From: CAVUCE01 sp963739985
GTDB taxonomy: Bacteria; Bacteroidota; Ignavibacteria; Ignavibacteriales; Ignavibacteriaceae
Direction of reading: 5' to 3'
DNA: 64,000 bases
Assembly (NCBI GenBank): GCA_963739985.1
Contig: CAVUCE010000001.1
Location: 62,001-126,000 of the forward strand
Shown one piece after another: positions 41,880 through 50,929 of the stretch. The position numbers were made by a program, and so were the translations under genes. Position 1 is the stretch's first letter. Every line of letters begins with the position of its first letter. The notes beneath the pieces are model-generated. The model was not told where the DNA came from. It did not search any database and saw only the letters and a program-made list of their open reading frames with translations.

Positions 41880-42296
41880 TTACGCGGCTTTTTCCTTTTG
41901 TAAAATCTTACTTTTAATAACCGGAGGAATAATTTTGTTCCTTTCCCATTCCAAATCTCCTTTACGCCATTCGTAAGCCATACCTAAACCTAACAAAATC
42001 AAGAAAATGGCGCCGACTAAAAACCCTCCGAAGCCAAAATTTTTATAAACTAAAGCCCACGGGATTAATAGAACAACTTCCACATCAAATATTAAGAATA
42101 TCAATGCTACAACATAAAATCTGATATTGAATTTTACCCAGGGTGAGCCTTCGGGATTTTCGCCGCATTCATAAATAAGTTGCTTTTCTCGTGTAGGTCT
42201 AGATGGTCTAATAAACTTTGCCACAATTACCGCAACTACAACAAAGAAAATTGCCATTAAGAAGAAAACAAAAATTTTACCGAATTCAGTCAACAT
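41880..42296 (-). CDS. nuoA: NADH-quinone oxidoreductase subunit A
   Basis: Protein of 138 residues with three membrane helices. It has the NuoA pattern RPTREKQLIYECGENPEGSPWVKFNIRFYVVALIFLIFDVEVVLLIPWA, with the conserved Cys and the FDVE motif of the quinone-proton coupling region. It is the first gene of the 11-gene operon (A-B-C-D-H-I-J-K-L-M-N). The next 444 bases upstream hold the promoter region. Confidence 0.95.
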   Translation of the reverse strand: MLTEFGKIFVFFLMAIFFVVVAVIVAKFIRPSRPTREKQLIYECGENPEGSPWVKFNIRFYVVALIFLIFDVEVVLLIPWALVYKNFGFGGFLVGAIFLILLGLGMAYEWRKGDLEWERNKIIPPVIKSKILQKEKAA

Positions 42297-42740
42297 ATTT
42301 TTTTATTTCTTTCGATGTCTATTGTAGACTAATTTAGTTCTTGTGATTTATTTCAAATCCGCCAAACATTCCCAAGATATATGCCAAATATAAAATGCTT
42401 AGTTTATGTCCAATATCTTAACAACTTAATGCTAAAAGCAACCTTTACTTTTCATTATTAAGAATTATGATTCGTAATTATTTCCCATTTAAGAGAAAAT
42501 AAGAACACATGAACTTTAAACAGAAGTGATGAAAATTTCAACAATAATATACTATCTATTATTTAAAAGATTTAATTAAAATTTTATTGCTCTTCAAAAA
42601 AGTTTTAAATTTGGTCGAAAGAAAAAACTATCAATTATTGTAGAATTTTGCTTTATTTGTGGCATTACTTGAAAAAGTTCTTTAATTGATTATAACTTCA
42701 ATAAAAATTATATTTTATATTCAATAATCATTATATACAT
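42297..42740. other. Divergent promoter region between nuoA and alr
   Basis: 444 bases with no gene on either strand, very AT-rich. It must contain the promoter of the minus-strand complex I operon and that of the plus-strand alr gene. No palindrome, repeat copy or strong hairpin was identified. Confidence 0.5.
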
Positions 42741-43859
42741 ATGCGTCCAACTATTGCTGTCATTAATCTTTCAGATTTAAAATACAACTATCTAAAAATA
42801 AGAAGTAAAACAAGAACCAAAATAATGGCTGTTGTCAAAGCCGATGCTTATGGTCATGGTGTTGAAAAAGTAGTCCATTCCTTAAATTCTTTGGGGAAGT
42901 ATAAGCCTGATTATTTTGCCGTAGCAATTTCTGATGAAGCTGAACAAGTAAGAAAGTTAAAAATAAGTCAGCCGATTTTAGTTTTTGAACCTTTCTCATC
43001 CGAAGAAGCCGGAAATGTTTTTAAGTATAATTTAATTGCCACGGTTTTTAATCAATATCATTTGAGCACATTGTTAAATGCAAAGTCTATTTCTAAATCA
43101 AAAAAACCGGTGCATGTTCATGTTAAAATTGATACGGGCATGAATAGACTAGGAGTGAAGTTTGATAAAGCTTATGAATTTGTTAAAAAATTAAGCTCAA
43201 ATAGTAATTTTATTATCGATGGCATTTACACTCATTTTGCAACTTCGGATGAAAAAGATAAAAAGTTTGCATATCTTCAATTAGAAAGATTTAATAATCT
43301 TATTGAAAAGCTAAAAAGCAGCAAGATAAATTATGGACTTGCTCATGCGGCAAACAGTGGAGCAATACTCGATATGCCGGAAGCTTATTTTGATATGGTA
43401 AGACCGGGAATTTCTTTATATGGTTATTATCCTTCTTTAGAGACTTCTGAGTCAATTCCATTAAGGCCGGTTCTATCATTATTATCAAAGGTCTCTTCCG
43501 TAAAGCAAATTGAAAAAGGCGAGTCCGTTAGTTACGGAAGAAAATTTATTGCCAAACATAAAACTAATATTATTACAGTCCCTTTAGGCTATGCCGATGG
43601 ATATAATCGTAATCTTACAAACAAATCAAAAGCGATTATAAATAGCAAAGTATTTAATCAAGTTGGCAGAATTACAATGGATAGAATTATGTTTGAAATT
43701 AAGAATGAAAACATTAAAGTAGGGGACAAGGTAATTTTGCTCGGTAAAAGTAGAAAACATAAAATAACCGCGTGGGATTGGGGAAAAATACTCGATACAA
43801 TTCCTTACGAAATTACGTGCGCAATTAGCAAACGTGTTCCGAGGGTTTACAAAGATTAA
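42741..43859 (+). CDS. alr: Alanine racemase
   Basis: Protein of 372 residues, PLP-dependent, making D-alanine for peptidoglycan. The PLP lysine is in AVVKADAYGHG (about Lys33). Further landmarks: HVHVKIDTGMNRLGV, the catalytic Tyr region in VSYGRKFIAKHKTNIITVPLGYADGYNRN, and GRITMDRIMFEI. Length is normal for the family. The start ATG has no obvious ribosome site, common here. It is the first gene of an envelope-related group, and its stop overlaps the next start by one base. Confidence 0.93.
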   Translation: MRPTIAVINLSDLKYNYLKIRSKTRTKIMAVVKADAYGHGVEKVVHSLNSLGKYKPDYFAVAISDEAEQVRKLKISQPILVFEPFSSEEAGNVFKYNLIATVFNQYHLSTLLNAKSISKSKKPVHVHVKIDTGMNRLGVKFDKAYEFVKKLSSNSNFIIDGIYTHFATSDEKDKKFAYLQLERFNNLIEKLKSSKINYGLAHAANSGAILDMPEAYFDMVRPGISLYGYYPSLETSESIPLRPVLSLLSKVSSVKQIEKGESVSYGRKFIAKHKTNIITVPLGYADGYNRNLTNKSKAIINSKVFNQVGRITMDRIMFEIKNENIKVGDKVILLGKSRKHKITAWDWGKILDTIPYEITCAISKRVPRVYKD

Positions 43860-44752
43860 TGGATTTAGTAAAACAATATATTGTGCAAAGTATTGCCGCA
43901 GCTTCAAATAATTTGCGTCTCAGTACAAATAAAATTGAAGTTGTTGCTCTATTAAGAGAGATGATTGTAAAATCGGATAATCTTGAAGAAGATATTAAGA
44001 AGATGAAAAAGATTACCGAGCTTTCAACTTTAGCAATTAGGTTAAGTGAGATATTGAACTATTTAACTCAAGGGCAAATTGATCTATTCAAATTTTCCGA
44101 AAAATTTAAAGAACACAGTCAATACCTAATTAAAGATTTGAGTCATATGCTCGATATGGTGAGTCCTGCTACTTTTAAACAAGCATTGGATAAGTTAAAA
44201 CCACAAGCACCCGAAGTTGAAACGCAGACAGAAACTATTGAGGAAAAACAAAGCGATGATTCAATCTCAATTGACTTATCAAAGAGGAAAACTGAAGCGG
44301 AGTTTTTTGAAAAATCTGAAAGCGATAAAATAAAAGAAGAAATTATTCTTGAAGAAGAAAAAGAAGATGACGATCTGTTTTTTCAGAATTATGAATCATC
44401 AATATTAAAACCAATAAAATCAGTTGATGGACTATTAAAAAAACTATCTAAAAACGAAGTCGATCCGGAAGAGTTATTAGAGTTTGCGGGAATCATGAAA
44501 AAAAACGGTGAGATGTCTTCAAAAATCGGTTTTGATATTATTGCTAACATGCATAGAATAATTTCTAAATCAATGATGCTTGTTAGATCCAGAGAGTTAA
44601 TGCCCGGGAAAGAAGTGGTGGAAGCAATGAGAGCTTGTTTAATAGTGATTGTTGCTGTCGTAAGGGGAAAAGAAGTAGATATAACCAATTATCTAAATCT
44701 TGCGGAAGATTTTGGAAGAAAAATTCAAACATTAAAAGTTAGGGAATTTTAG
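43859..44752 (+). CDS. Hypothetical helical protein between alr and mannose-1-P guanylyltransferase
   Basis: Protein of 297 residues, no signal peptide. The N-terminal part (about 1-115) is helical with MIVKSDNLEEDIKKMKKITEL. The middle (about 120-180) is acidic and low-complexity with many Glu/Asp (EEEKEDDDLFF). The C-terminal part (about 190-297) is again helical with VDGLLKKLSKNEVDPEELLEF and MLVRSRELMPGKEVVEAMRACLIVIVAVVRGKEVDITNY. It looks like a conserved cytoplasmic scaffold or regulator, but no family was recognised. It is coupled to alr (one-base overlap) and lies 3 bases before the next gene. Confidence 0.65.
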   Translation: MDLVKQYIVQSIAAASNNLRLSTNKIEVVALLREMIVKSDNLEEDIKKMKKITELSTLAIRLSEILNYLTQGQIDLFKFSEKFKEHSQYLIKDLSHMLDMVSPATFKQALDKLKPQAPEVETQTETIEEKQSDDSISIDLSKRKTEAEFFEKSESDKIKEEIILEEEKEDDDLFFQNYESSILKPIKSVDGLLKKLSKNEVDPEELLEFAGIMKKNGEMSSKIGFDIIANMHRIISKSMMLVRSRELMPGKEVVEAMRACLIVIVAVVRGKEVDITNYLNLAEDFGRKIQTLKVREF

Positions 44753-44755
44753 CGA

Positions 44756-45823
44756 ATGAAGATTTATGCAGTAATTATGGCCGGAGGAGTTGGTACTAGA
44801 TTTTGGCCGAGAAGTAAGGAGAAAACACCAAAACAATTGTTGAAAATTTTCGGCGAAAATACAATGATCCAAGAAACTGTTAATCGCCTGGATGGAATTG
44901 TAGATTGCAAAGATATTTTTATCATTACTAATAAAGTTCAAAGACCGGAAATACTTAATCAATTATTAAATATTCCTGCCGAAAATATAATTGAAGAACC
45001 ATTCGGAAGAAGCACAGCTGCTTGTATCGGATTAGCTTCGTTGATTATTCAGAATAAAACCGCAGATGGTGTTACAATTGTACTTCCCGCTGATCACATT
45101 ATTCAGGATAATGAAGAATTTCATAAGACTCTAAAAAACGCGGCAGATTTTGCTTATCAGTCAAAAGGACTAGTAACTATTGGTGTTACTCCAACCAGAC
45201 CTGAAACGGGTTACGGTTATATACAAATTGATGAGCAAGTTGTAGCGGATAATATTTATAAAGTTTTTACTTTTGCTGAAAAACCAAATTATGCAACTGC
45301 TGTTCGCTTTGTTGAAAGCGGAGATTTTTTCTGGAATAGCGGAATGTTTATCTGGCGCGTTGATGCAATATTAAATGAAATACAAAAATTTCTTCCGGAA
45401 CTTCATGAAGGATTGCAGAAGATTAAAGAAGAATTAAATAAACCTTCATACGAAAAGACTTTGTCCCATATTTATGGTCAGCTTAGAAATATATCTATCG
45501 ATTACGGAGTTATGGAAAAATCGGATAAGGTTTTTCTCACAAAAGGAAATTTTTCATGGAGCGATGTTGGAAGCTGGGAAGAAGTTTATCAGCTTTCAGA
45601 AAAAAATAAAGATGGAAACGCTGCTAACGGAAATGTTTATATTGATATGACAGTGGATTCTTATGTTTATTCTCCCGAAAAATTTACGGCTGTTATCGGT
45701 GTTGATAATCTAATTATTATCAATACAAAAGATGCATTATTAGTTTGTCGTAGAGATCAATGCCAGGAAGTAAAAAAAGTAGTTGATTATTTGAAGTTGA
45801 ACAAAATTACCGAGCATATTTAA
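44756..45823 (+). CDS. manC: Mannose-1-phosphate guanylyltransferase
   Basis: Protein of 355 residues that joins GTP and mannose-1-phosphate to GDP-mannose. The nucleotidyltransferase signature is IMAGGVGTRFWPRSKEKTPKQLL at the start. It continues with VLPADHIIQD, GYGYIQI, EKPNYATA, FFWNSGMFIWRVDAI and SIDYGVMEKSDKV. It is the short single-domain form, without the phosphomannose isomerase domain of fused proteins. GDP-mannose would feed polysaccharide or glycoprotein synthesis. It lies 3 bases after the unknown gene. Confidence 0.92.
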   Translation: MKIYAVIMAGGVGTRFWPRSKEKTPKQLLKIFGENTMIQETVNRLDGIVDCKDIFIITNKVQRPEILNQLLNIPAENIIEEPFGRSTAACIGLASLIIQNKTADGVTIVLPADHIIQDNEEFHKTLKNAADFAYQSKGLVTIGVTPTRPETGYGYIQIDEQVVADNIYKVFTFAEKPNYATAVRFVESGDFFWNSGMFIWRVDAILNEIQKFLPELHEGLQKIKEELNKPSYEKTLSHIYGQLRNISIDYGVMEKSDKVFLTKGNFSWSDVGSWEEVYQLSEKNKDGNAANGNVYIDMTVDSYVYSPEKFTAVIGVDNLIIINTKDALLVCRRDQCQEVKKVVDYLKLNKITEHI

Positions 45824-45848
45824 TTCTATCATTTCTATAATAGGAAAT

Positions 45849-46493
45849 ATGAAAAAACTCTTAACCGAACTTGATGTAATAAAAATTTATAAAGATGGAA
45901 GCCGGGATATAAATCTTGATAAAGATACTGTTGTTACTCCTTTAGCACTTGATAGAATTAAAAATCTTGGTATAACTTTATCAAAGGATAATACTGAAAC
46001 ATCAAAAAACAAAAATGGCAACCAGCGTGTTTTGGAATTTAGAAAATGTGCCATTGGAAGCGATCATACGGGATTTAAGCTGAAAACAATTCTCTCAAAA
46101 TATTTAAGAGAAAACGGATACCAGGTTATTGACGTAGGAACTTTTGATGAAAGATCTTGTGATTATCCGGATTTTGCAATCGGTGTTGTTCAAAAATTAC
46201 TTGAGAAAAATGTAGACTTTGGGATTATTATCGATGCAACCGGAAATCCTTCTGCGATAACTGCAAATAAATTTAGCGGAATTAGAGCTGCTAATTGCTT
46301 TAATGAATTTACTGCTAAAAGCTCTCGCGAACATAATAATGCTAACGTTCTAACTATAGGTGCCAAAGCAATAGGGGATGAAACTGCTTTATCAATATTA
46401 GATTCTTGGCTTCGTACAGAATTTGCCGGCGGTAGACATCAAAGAAGATTAGATAAAATAATAGCAGTGGAAAAAAAGAATTTAAAAGCGTAG
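45849..46493 (+). CDS. RpiB/LacAB-family sugar-phosphate isomerase with N-terminal extension and altered active site
   Basis: Protein of 214 residues. The C-terminal 145 residues match ribose-5-phosphate isomerase B: IGSDHTGFKLK at 70-79, SCDYPDFAIGV, NKFSGIRAANCFNEFTAKSSREHNNANVLTIGAKAIG, with His162 in place. The catalytic Cys of the usual CGTGxGxxIxANK loop is replaced by Asp129 (IIIDATGNPSAITANK). The N-terminal 60 residues hold VVTPLALDRIKNLGI, a short motif seen at the front of some bacterial microcompartment-linked enzymes. RpiB activity is therefore uncertain; another isomerase or binding role is possible. It is 25 bases after the guanylyltransferase gene. Confidence 0.85.
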   Translation: MKKLLTELDVIKIYKDGSRDINLDKDTVVTPLALDRIKNLGITLSKDNTETSKNKNGNQRVLEFRKCAIGSDHTGFKLKTILSKYLRENGYQVIDVGTFDERSCDYPDFAIGVVQKLLEKNVDFGIIIDATGNPSAITANKFSGIRAANCFNEFTAKSSREHNNANVLTIGAKAIGDETALSILDSWLRTEFAGGRHQRRLDKIIAVEKKNLKA

Positions 46494-46658
46494 TTTAACA
46501 CATGATTTTTAAGCTTGTTGTTTGAATAGGGAAATTTAAACAATATAAACTGTGCTTCCTCTTTCCTAGATATCATTCAGCTTCATTTTTAAATGAAGTC
46601 TTCAACCTGCTTAAATATTTAAATATCCGAAAATTATTCAAACATATATGGGTTTATT

Positions 46659-47591
46659 ATGAAGAGATTACTAGTTCTCTTTTTTATAAGTATAGTAACA
46701 GCAACATTTTCACAAAATATAACTGTTACCGAAAGAACACAACTTGCTATTCCTGGTAAAACAGAATGCTTTTTTCCTCAATTTTCTCCAGATGGAAATA
46801 GTGTTTATTACACAACTTCAAGTTACAAGGGAATATTTAGCTACAATTTGAAGAGCAAACAAATAAGAGTACTCAATGAAGATTTGGGCGCCGGATACCA
46901 ATTTGCAATTAGTGATGATGGAAATACTATCTACTATCGAAAAGATGAGTTTATCAAAAGGAAAAAATATTCTTCAATGATTGCTCAGAGTACATTTGAT
47001 TTAACCAGAAAAGTTTTGGCTGAACCTCAACGCGAACTTTCTACCCCTCAAATACTGAACAGCGGAGATGTTTTATATACTGCTCAGTATAGGATGACTT
47101 TTCTTGAGGCAAAAACCAATAAACAAAAATCGCTCAAAAATATAAATCAAACATTTGCGTCAATTGAGAATTGTAAAATAGCTTTATATAAAAATGGGTC
47201 TAAAATCATTTTAGAGCCTGCCGGGGAAGGGAACTACATTTGGCCTTCAATTTCACCCGACGGTAAACATTTACTTTTTACTTTGGCAGGTAAGGGTACT
47301 TATATCTCAGACTTGAACGGCAACATAATTTCAGATTTAGGTTATGCTGATTCGCCGGTCTGGTCTCCTGATGGAAATTGGGTTGTATATATGGTAGATA
47401 GAGATAACGGAATTGAAGTAACTAGTTCAGATATCTTTGTTTCATCTGTTGATGGCAGTAAAAAGTACCAGCTTACCAAAACTGAAAATGTTCATGAAAT
47501 GTATCCGGTATGGAATAATGCCGGAAATGAAATATTGTGCAACACTTCTCAAGGAAATCTATTCATTCTTACCCTAAAAATTGAAGAATAA
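46659..47591 (+). CDS. TolB-like PD40/beta-propeller exported protein
   Basis: Protein of 310 residues with a signal peptide (MKRLLVLFFISIVTATFSQN). The mature part has PD40-type blades: PQFSPDGNSVYYTTSSYKG, AISDDGNTIYYRKDE, PSISPDGKHLLFTLAGKG, PVWSPDGNWVVYMVDRD and PVWNNAGNEILCNTS. These make a six-bladed TolB-like propeller. Such proteins serve as periplasmic binding scaffolds. It sits 2 bases before the secreted amidase gene, so the two are probably cotranscribed and may act together on the envelope. Confidence 0.82.
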   Translation: MKRLLVLFFISIVTATFSQNITVTERTQLAIPGKTECFFPQFSPDGNSVYYTTSSYKGIFSYNLKSKQIRVLNEDLGAGYQFAISDDGNTIYYRKDEFIKRKKYSSMIAQSTFDLTRKVLAEPQRELSTPQILNSGDVLYTAQYRMTFLEAKTNKQKSLKNINQTFASIENCKIALYKNGSKIILEPAGEGNYIWPSISPDGKHLLFTLAGKGTYISDLNGNIISDLGYADSPVWSPDGNWVVYMVDRDNGIEVTSSDIFVSSVDGSKKYQLTKTENVHEMYPVWNNAGNEILCNTSQGNLFILTLKIEE

Positions 47592-47593
47592 AC

Positions 47594-49969
47594 ATGAAAA
47601 AAAACATTATTATAACAGTTATTGCACTATTCTTTGCTGGTAATATATTCGGCCAGGATTTTAATAAAGTTAAGATTTGTATAAATCCGGGTCACGGCGG
47701 ACATGATTCAAATGACCGCTTTATTTCGCAAACCGGGTTTTGGGAATCTGATGGTAATCTAGCAAAAGGATTGTGGGTACAAAAATTACTTGAAGAATAT
47801 GACGCGGATGTAGTAATGACCAGAACCACAAATACATCCGCCGATGATTTACCGCTTTCGCAAATTGTAGCAATTGCAAATTCAAATAACGTCGATTATT
47901 TCCATGCAATTCACAGTAACGGTTATAACGGTCAGTCAAATTATACCTTGGTTTTATTTCAAGGTTTTGATAACGCCCCAACTTATCCAAATTCAAAAGT
48001 AATGGGAACTTATGTTGCAAATGAAATAATGGCTGCGCATCGTACAACAGCGAAATATGTCCGTGGAGATTTTGATTTTTATGGAACAGGAAGAGCATAT
48101 TTAGGTGTGTTTAAGGGACTAAATATGCCCGGAACTTTATCAGAAGGTTCTTTTCATGATTACATTCCGGAATCATTTAGATTAAGAAATAATTCGTATG
48201 CCAAACATGAGGCATGGGCTATAGTAAAAGCTTTTATCTCTTACTATAATTTAACTCCTATAAATACTGGACTTATTGCCGGAGTTGTTAGAGATCCTGA
48301 ACAAAAAGTGGATTACTTTTCCATTTCGGGAACCGGGGATATTTATCAACCAATAAATAATGTTCGGATTGAATTGGAGCCGGGTAACAAAATTTATAAT
48401 GGTGATGACTATAATAACGGGTTCTTCTTGTTTGATAGTCTAGCTCCGGGTCAATATAAAGTGATTTACAAAACTGAAAACTACATCTTTGATTCTTCTT
48501 TAGTCACAGTTACGGCAAATAAAACTACTTTTGCCGACAAGTATACAACCTTCGATACAACAATAGCTCCTATTATCCTTTCTCATTCACCGGAAGATTT
48601 ACCGGATAGTATAGAAGCAGGCGCTTCACTTAAAGTTAGTTTTAACAGAATAATGAATAAAGAATCAGTACAGAATGCATTTAAGATAATTCCGGAAATA
48701 ACAGGGAATTTTAGTTGGGAAGATGGAGATAAAACTATTGTATTTAAGCCGGAACTAACATTTGAAAAAGCTACAAGATACAAAGTATCGGTTAGTACTC
48801 TTGCAAGCAGTAAATGGAATGTTTCAATTGACAGTGCTTATTCATTTGAGTTTACAACTAAAAATAGAGACAGAATAGTACTGGAAAAAACTTACCCTAA
48901 TTTTAATCAGAATGAGATAAGTCCTTCAGTTCAAATTAGATTAAACTTTGATGCTCCGATCGCTCAGTCATCACTTGCAGGTAACATAAACTTATACACT
49001 TCAAACGGAGACAGACTATCTGTTAAAAATGTTAAAATTTTTACAGAGGATGGAAAAGGCAAGATTTATTTTGAACCTTATTTCCCCTTGGATTTTAATA
49101 AGCAATACAAAGTCTTATTGGGATATGGAATTACCGACATAGATAATCTTCCTCTCGGTAATGATGTTGAAATCAACTTTACTACAGAGTCAAAGCAAGA
49201 GGTTCATGGTTTAGTACTTGATGATTTTGAGCAACAAAATAATCGTAGGTTTTTTGCAGAAGGTGTAAATGCATCTAATACTAATTTTGCTTTATCTACA
49301 TCTCAGAAAATAAGTGATAAATTTTCCGGATATATTAAATACGAATTCAACCAGGACTCTACAGGCAATTTATTGCTTGTCAATAAAACCGGAAATGATT
49401 TTTCGCAGGAAACCGATGTTAATTTTGGGGCTTGGATATATGGAGATAACAGCAATAACTATTTAAAGTTTGGTGTCTCAAATGATTCAACTTTAAGCGA
49501 TGCTGTGATAACAGATTCTCTAAATTGGACAGGTTGGAAGTTTAAAAGAATAAATGTAGCAAAATTATCAAATCCCGATTCTGTAATATATTATGGAATA
49601 GAAATCATTAAAAATGTTAACGGAAGCAGAATAGGTGAGTTTTATCTTGACGATATATTATACAGTTCTACAACAACAGATGTTTCTGATAATAGAGGTA
49701 TTGTTGAGAGTTATGCTCTTTTCCAAAATTATCCAAATCCGTTTAACCCCAGCACAAACATCAAATATAATTTACTAAATAGCGGAAAAGTATCTCTAAA
49801 AATTTATGATATGCTTGGAAGAGAAGTTGCAACTTTAGTAAATCAATTTGAAAGTGCGGGATTGCACTCGGTTAACTTTAATGCATCAAAGCTTTCGAGT
49901 GGCGTTTATTTCTATGTATTAAGAACTGCAAATTTTACTTCAACAAAAAAACTCGTGTTGATAAAATAA
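47594..49969 (+). CDS. Secreted N-acetylmuramoyl-L-alanine amidase (Amidase_3) with T9SS sorting domain
   Basis: Protein of 791 residues. A signal peptide (ends FGQDF) is followed by an Amidase_3 domain to about 215: ICINPGHGGHDSN, ESDGNLAKGLWVQ, HAIHSNGYNGQ and TLSEGSFHDY supply zinc ligands and the catalytic Glu. Then come a carboxypeptidase-regulatory-like module (about 220-310, FFLFDSLAPGQYKVIYKTENYIFDS), two Big_5-like modules (about 322-425 and 430-535), a carbohydrate-binding-like region (540-690) and a C-terminal sorting domain (FQNYPNPFNPSTNIKYNL to TSTKKLVLIK). It is likely to act on peptidoglycan of other cells or on debris. An intrinsic terminator follows. Confidence 0.92.
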   Translation: MKKNIIITVIALFFAGNIFGQDFNKVKICINPGHGGHDSNDRFISQTGFWESDGNLAKGLWVQKLLEEYDADVVMTRTTNTSADDLPLSQIVAIANSNNVDYFHAIHSNGYNGQSNYTLVLFQGFDNAPTYPNSKVMGTYVANEIMAAHRTTAKYVRGDFDFYGTGRAYLGVFKGLNMPGTLSEGSFHDYIPESFRLRNNSYAKHEAWAIVKAFISYYNLTPINTGLIAGVVRDPEQKVDYFSISGTGDIYQPINNVRIELEPGNKIYNGDDYNNGFFLFDSLAPGQYKVIYKTENYIFDSSLVTVTANKTTFADKYTTFDTTIAPIILSHSPEDLPDSIEAGASLKVSFNRIMNKESVQNAFKIIPEITGNFSWEDGDKTIVFKPELTFEKATRYKVSVSTLASSKWNVSIDSAYSFEFTTKNRDRIVLEKTYPNFNQNEISPSVQIRLNFDAPIAQSSLAGNINLYTSNGDRLSVKNVKIFTEDGKGKIYFEPYFPLDFNKQYKVLLGYGITDIDNLPLGNDVEINFTTESKQEVHGLVLDDFEQQNNRRFFAEGVNASNTNFALSTSQKISDKFSGYIKYEFNQDSTGNLLLVNKTGNDFSQETDVNFGAWIYGDNSNNYLKFGVSNDSTLSDAVITDSLNWTGWKFKRINVAKLSNPDSVIYYGIEIIKNVNGSRIGEFYLDDILYSSTTTDVSDNRGIVESYALFQNYPNPFNPSTNIKYNLLNSGKVSLKIYDMLGREVATLVNQFESAGLHSVNFNASKLSSGVYFYVLRTANFTSTKKLVLIK

Positions 49970-49996
49970 TTGCTTGGTTTCTTCTCATAAATAAAT

Positions 49997-50030
49997 AAAA
50001 AGGATTCTCCAAATGTGATGAATCCTTTTT
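49997..50030 (+). terminator. Intrinsic terminator after amidase gene
   Basis: AAAAAGGATT (49997-50006) pairs with AATCCTTTTT (50021-50030) over a 14-base loop, ending in a T run, 28 bases after the amidase stop. It should terminate in the plus direction and, given the A run on the other side, possibly in both directions. Confidence 0.85.
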
Positions 50031-50167
50031 ATTTGTCTTAAATATTTTAATTTTAAACAATACTTAATTATTTTAAAGTATCGCAAAAGCAAATTTATGT
50101 GGATTAAAGCTCAGCCAGCCATAAATTGCATCCAACAAAATGAATAATATGATCTTAAGGATTTAAC

Positions 50168-50929
50168 TTGTTAGTTATCAAAGCTCCTGTCGAAAAAAGC
50201 ATTGAACTGGACAATCAAATTTATTTACTTAAAATTCACTGCCCTGAAATTGCTTCTTTAGTCAATCCGGGTGAATTCCTCAATATTAGAGTTTCCGAAT
50301 CAATGTACCCTTTGCTAAGAAGACCATTTAGCATTTCCGATGTTGAAGGCGAATTTATCTACATTATGTTTAATGTATTTGGTGAAGGGACGAAATTATT
50401 GGCCAGAAAACATTTTGGCGATTTAATAGATATACTTGGTCCTTTGGGGCATGGTTTTAATTATGATGGTGATTATGAAACTGCTGTTATTGTTGCTGGA
50501 GGATTGGGGGCTGCGCCTTTTCCTTATTTAATAAAAAAGATTGGTGACGCAAAAAAAATTATTTCATTTGTCGGAGGCAGGTCTCATCAAGATGTAATTA
50601 CACATGGAATGAAAAATATTACAATCTCGACAGATGATGGTTCACTAGGTTATCATGGGAATGTTGTCGGACTTTTAAGAGAAAATCTTTCATTACTGAA
50701 AGCGGAAAAAATAAAAATATTTGCATGTGGACCTAACGCAATGTTAAGATCGTTAAAAGAGTTTTGCCTTGAAAATGAATTTGAATGTGAAGCATCGACA
50801 GAATGTGCGATGGCATGTGGATTTGGAATTTGTCAGGGTTGCCCAATTGAATCAACAGAACATCCGGAAAAATATTTACTGGTTTGTAAAGACGGTCCTG
50901 TTTTCAATGTAAAGGATGTGATAATATGA
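50168..50929 (+). CDS. pyrK: Dihydroorotate dehydrogenase electron-transfer subunit
   Basis: Protein of 253 residues of the ferredoxin-reductase family, with FAD and NAD-binding domains and a C-terminal 2Fe-2S site (STECAMACGFGICQGCP then VCKDGPVF). FAD-binding LRRPFSISDVEG and NAD-binding AGGLGAAPFPYLI are clear. It passes electrons from the PyrD flavin to NAD, making the class 1B enzyme that works without quinone. The start is TTG at 50168, with AAGGA upstream. It overlaps pyrD by 4 bases, so the pair is translationally coupled. Confidence 0.95.
   Translation: MLVIKAPVEKSIELDNQIYLLKIHCPEIASLVNPGEFLNIRVSESMYPLLRRPFSISDVEGEFIYIMFNVFGEGTKLLARKHFGDLIDILGPLGHGFNYDGDYETAVIVAGGLGAAPFPYLIKKIGDAKKIISFVGGRSHQDVITHGMKNITISTDDGSLGYHGNVVGLLRENLSLLKAEKIKIFACGPNAMLRSLKEFCLENEFECEASTECAMACGFGICQGCPIESTEHPEKYLLVCKDGPVFNVKDVII

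Noticed and set aside
42650..42690. Sigma-54-like TGGCATTACTTGAA upstream of alr
   Set aside because: Spacing between the -24 and -12 elements is two bases short.
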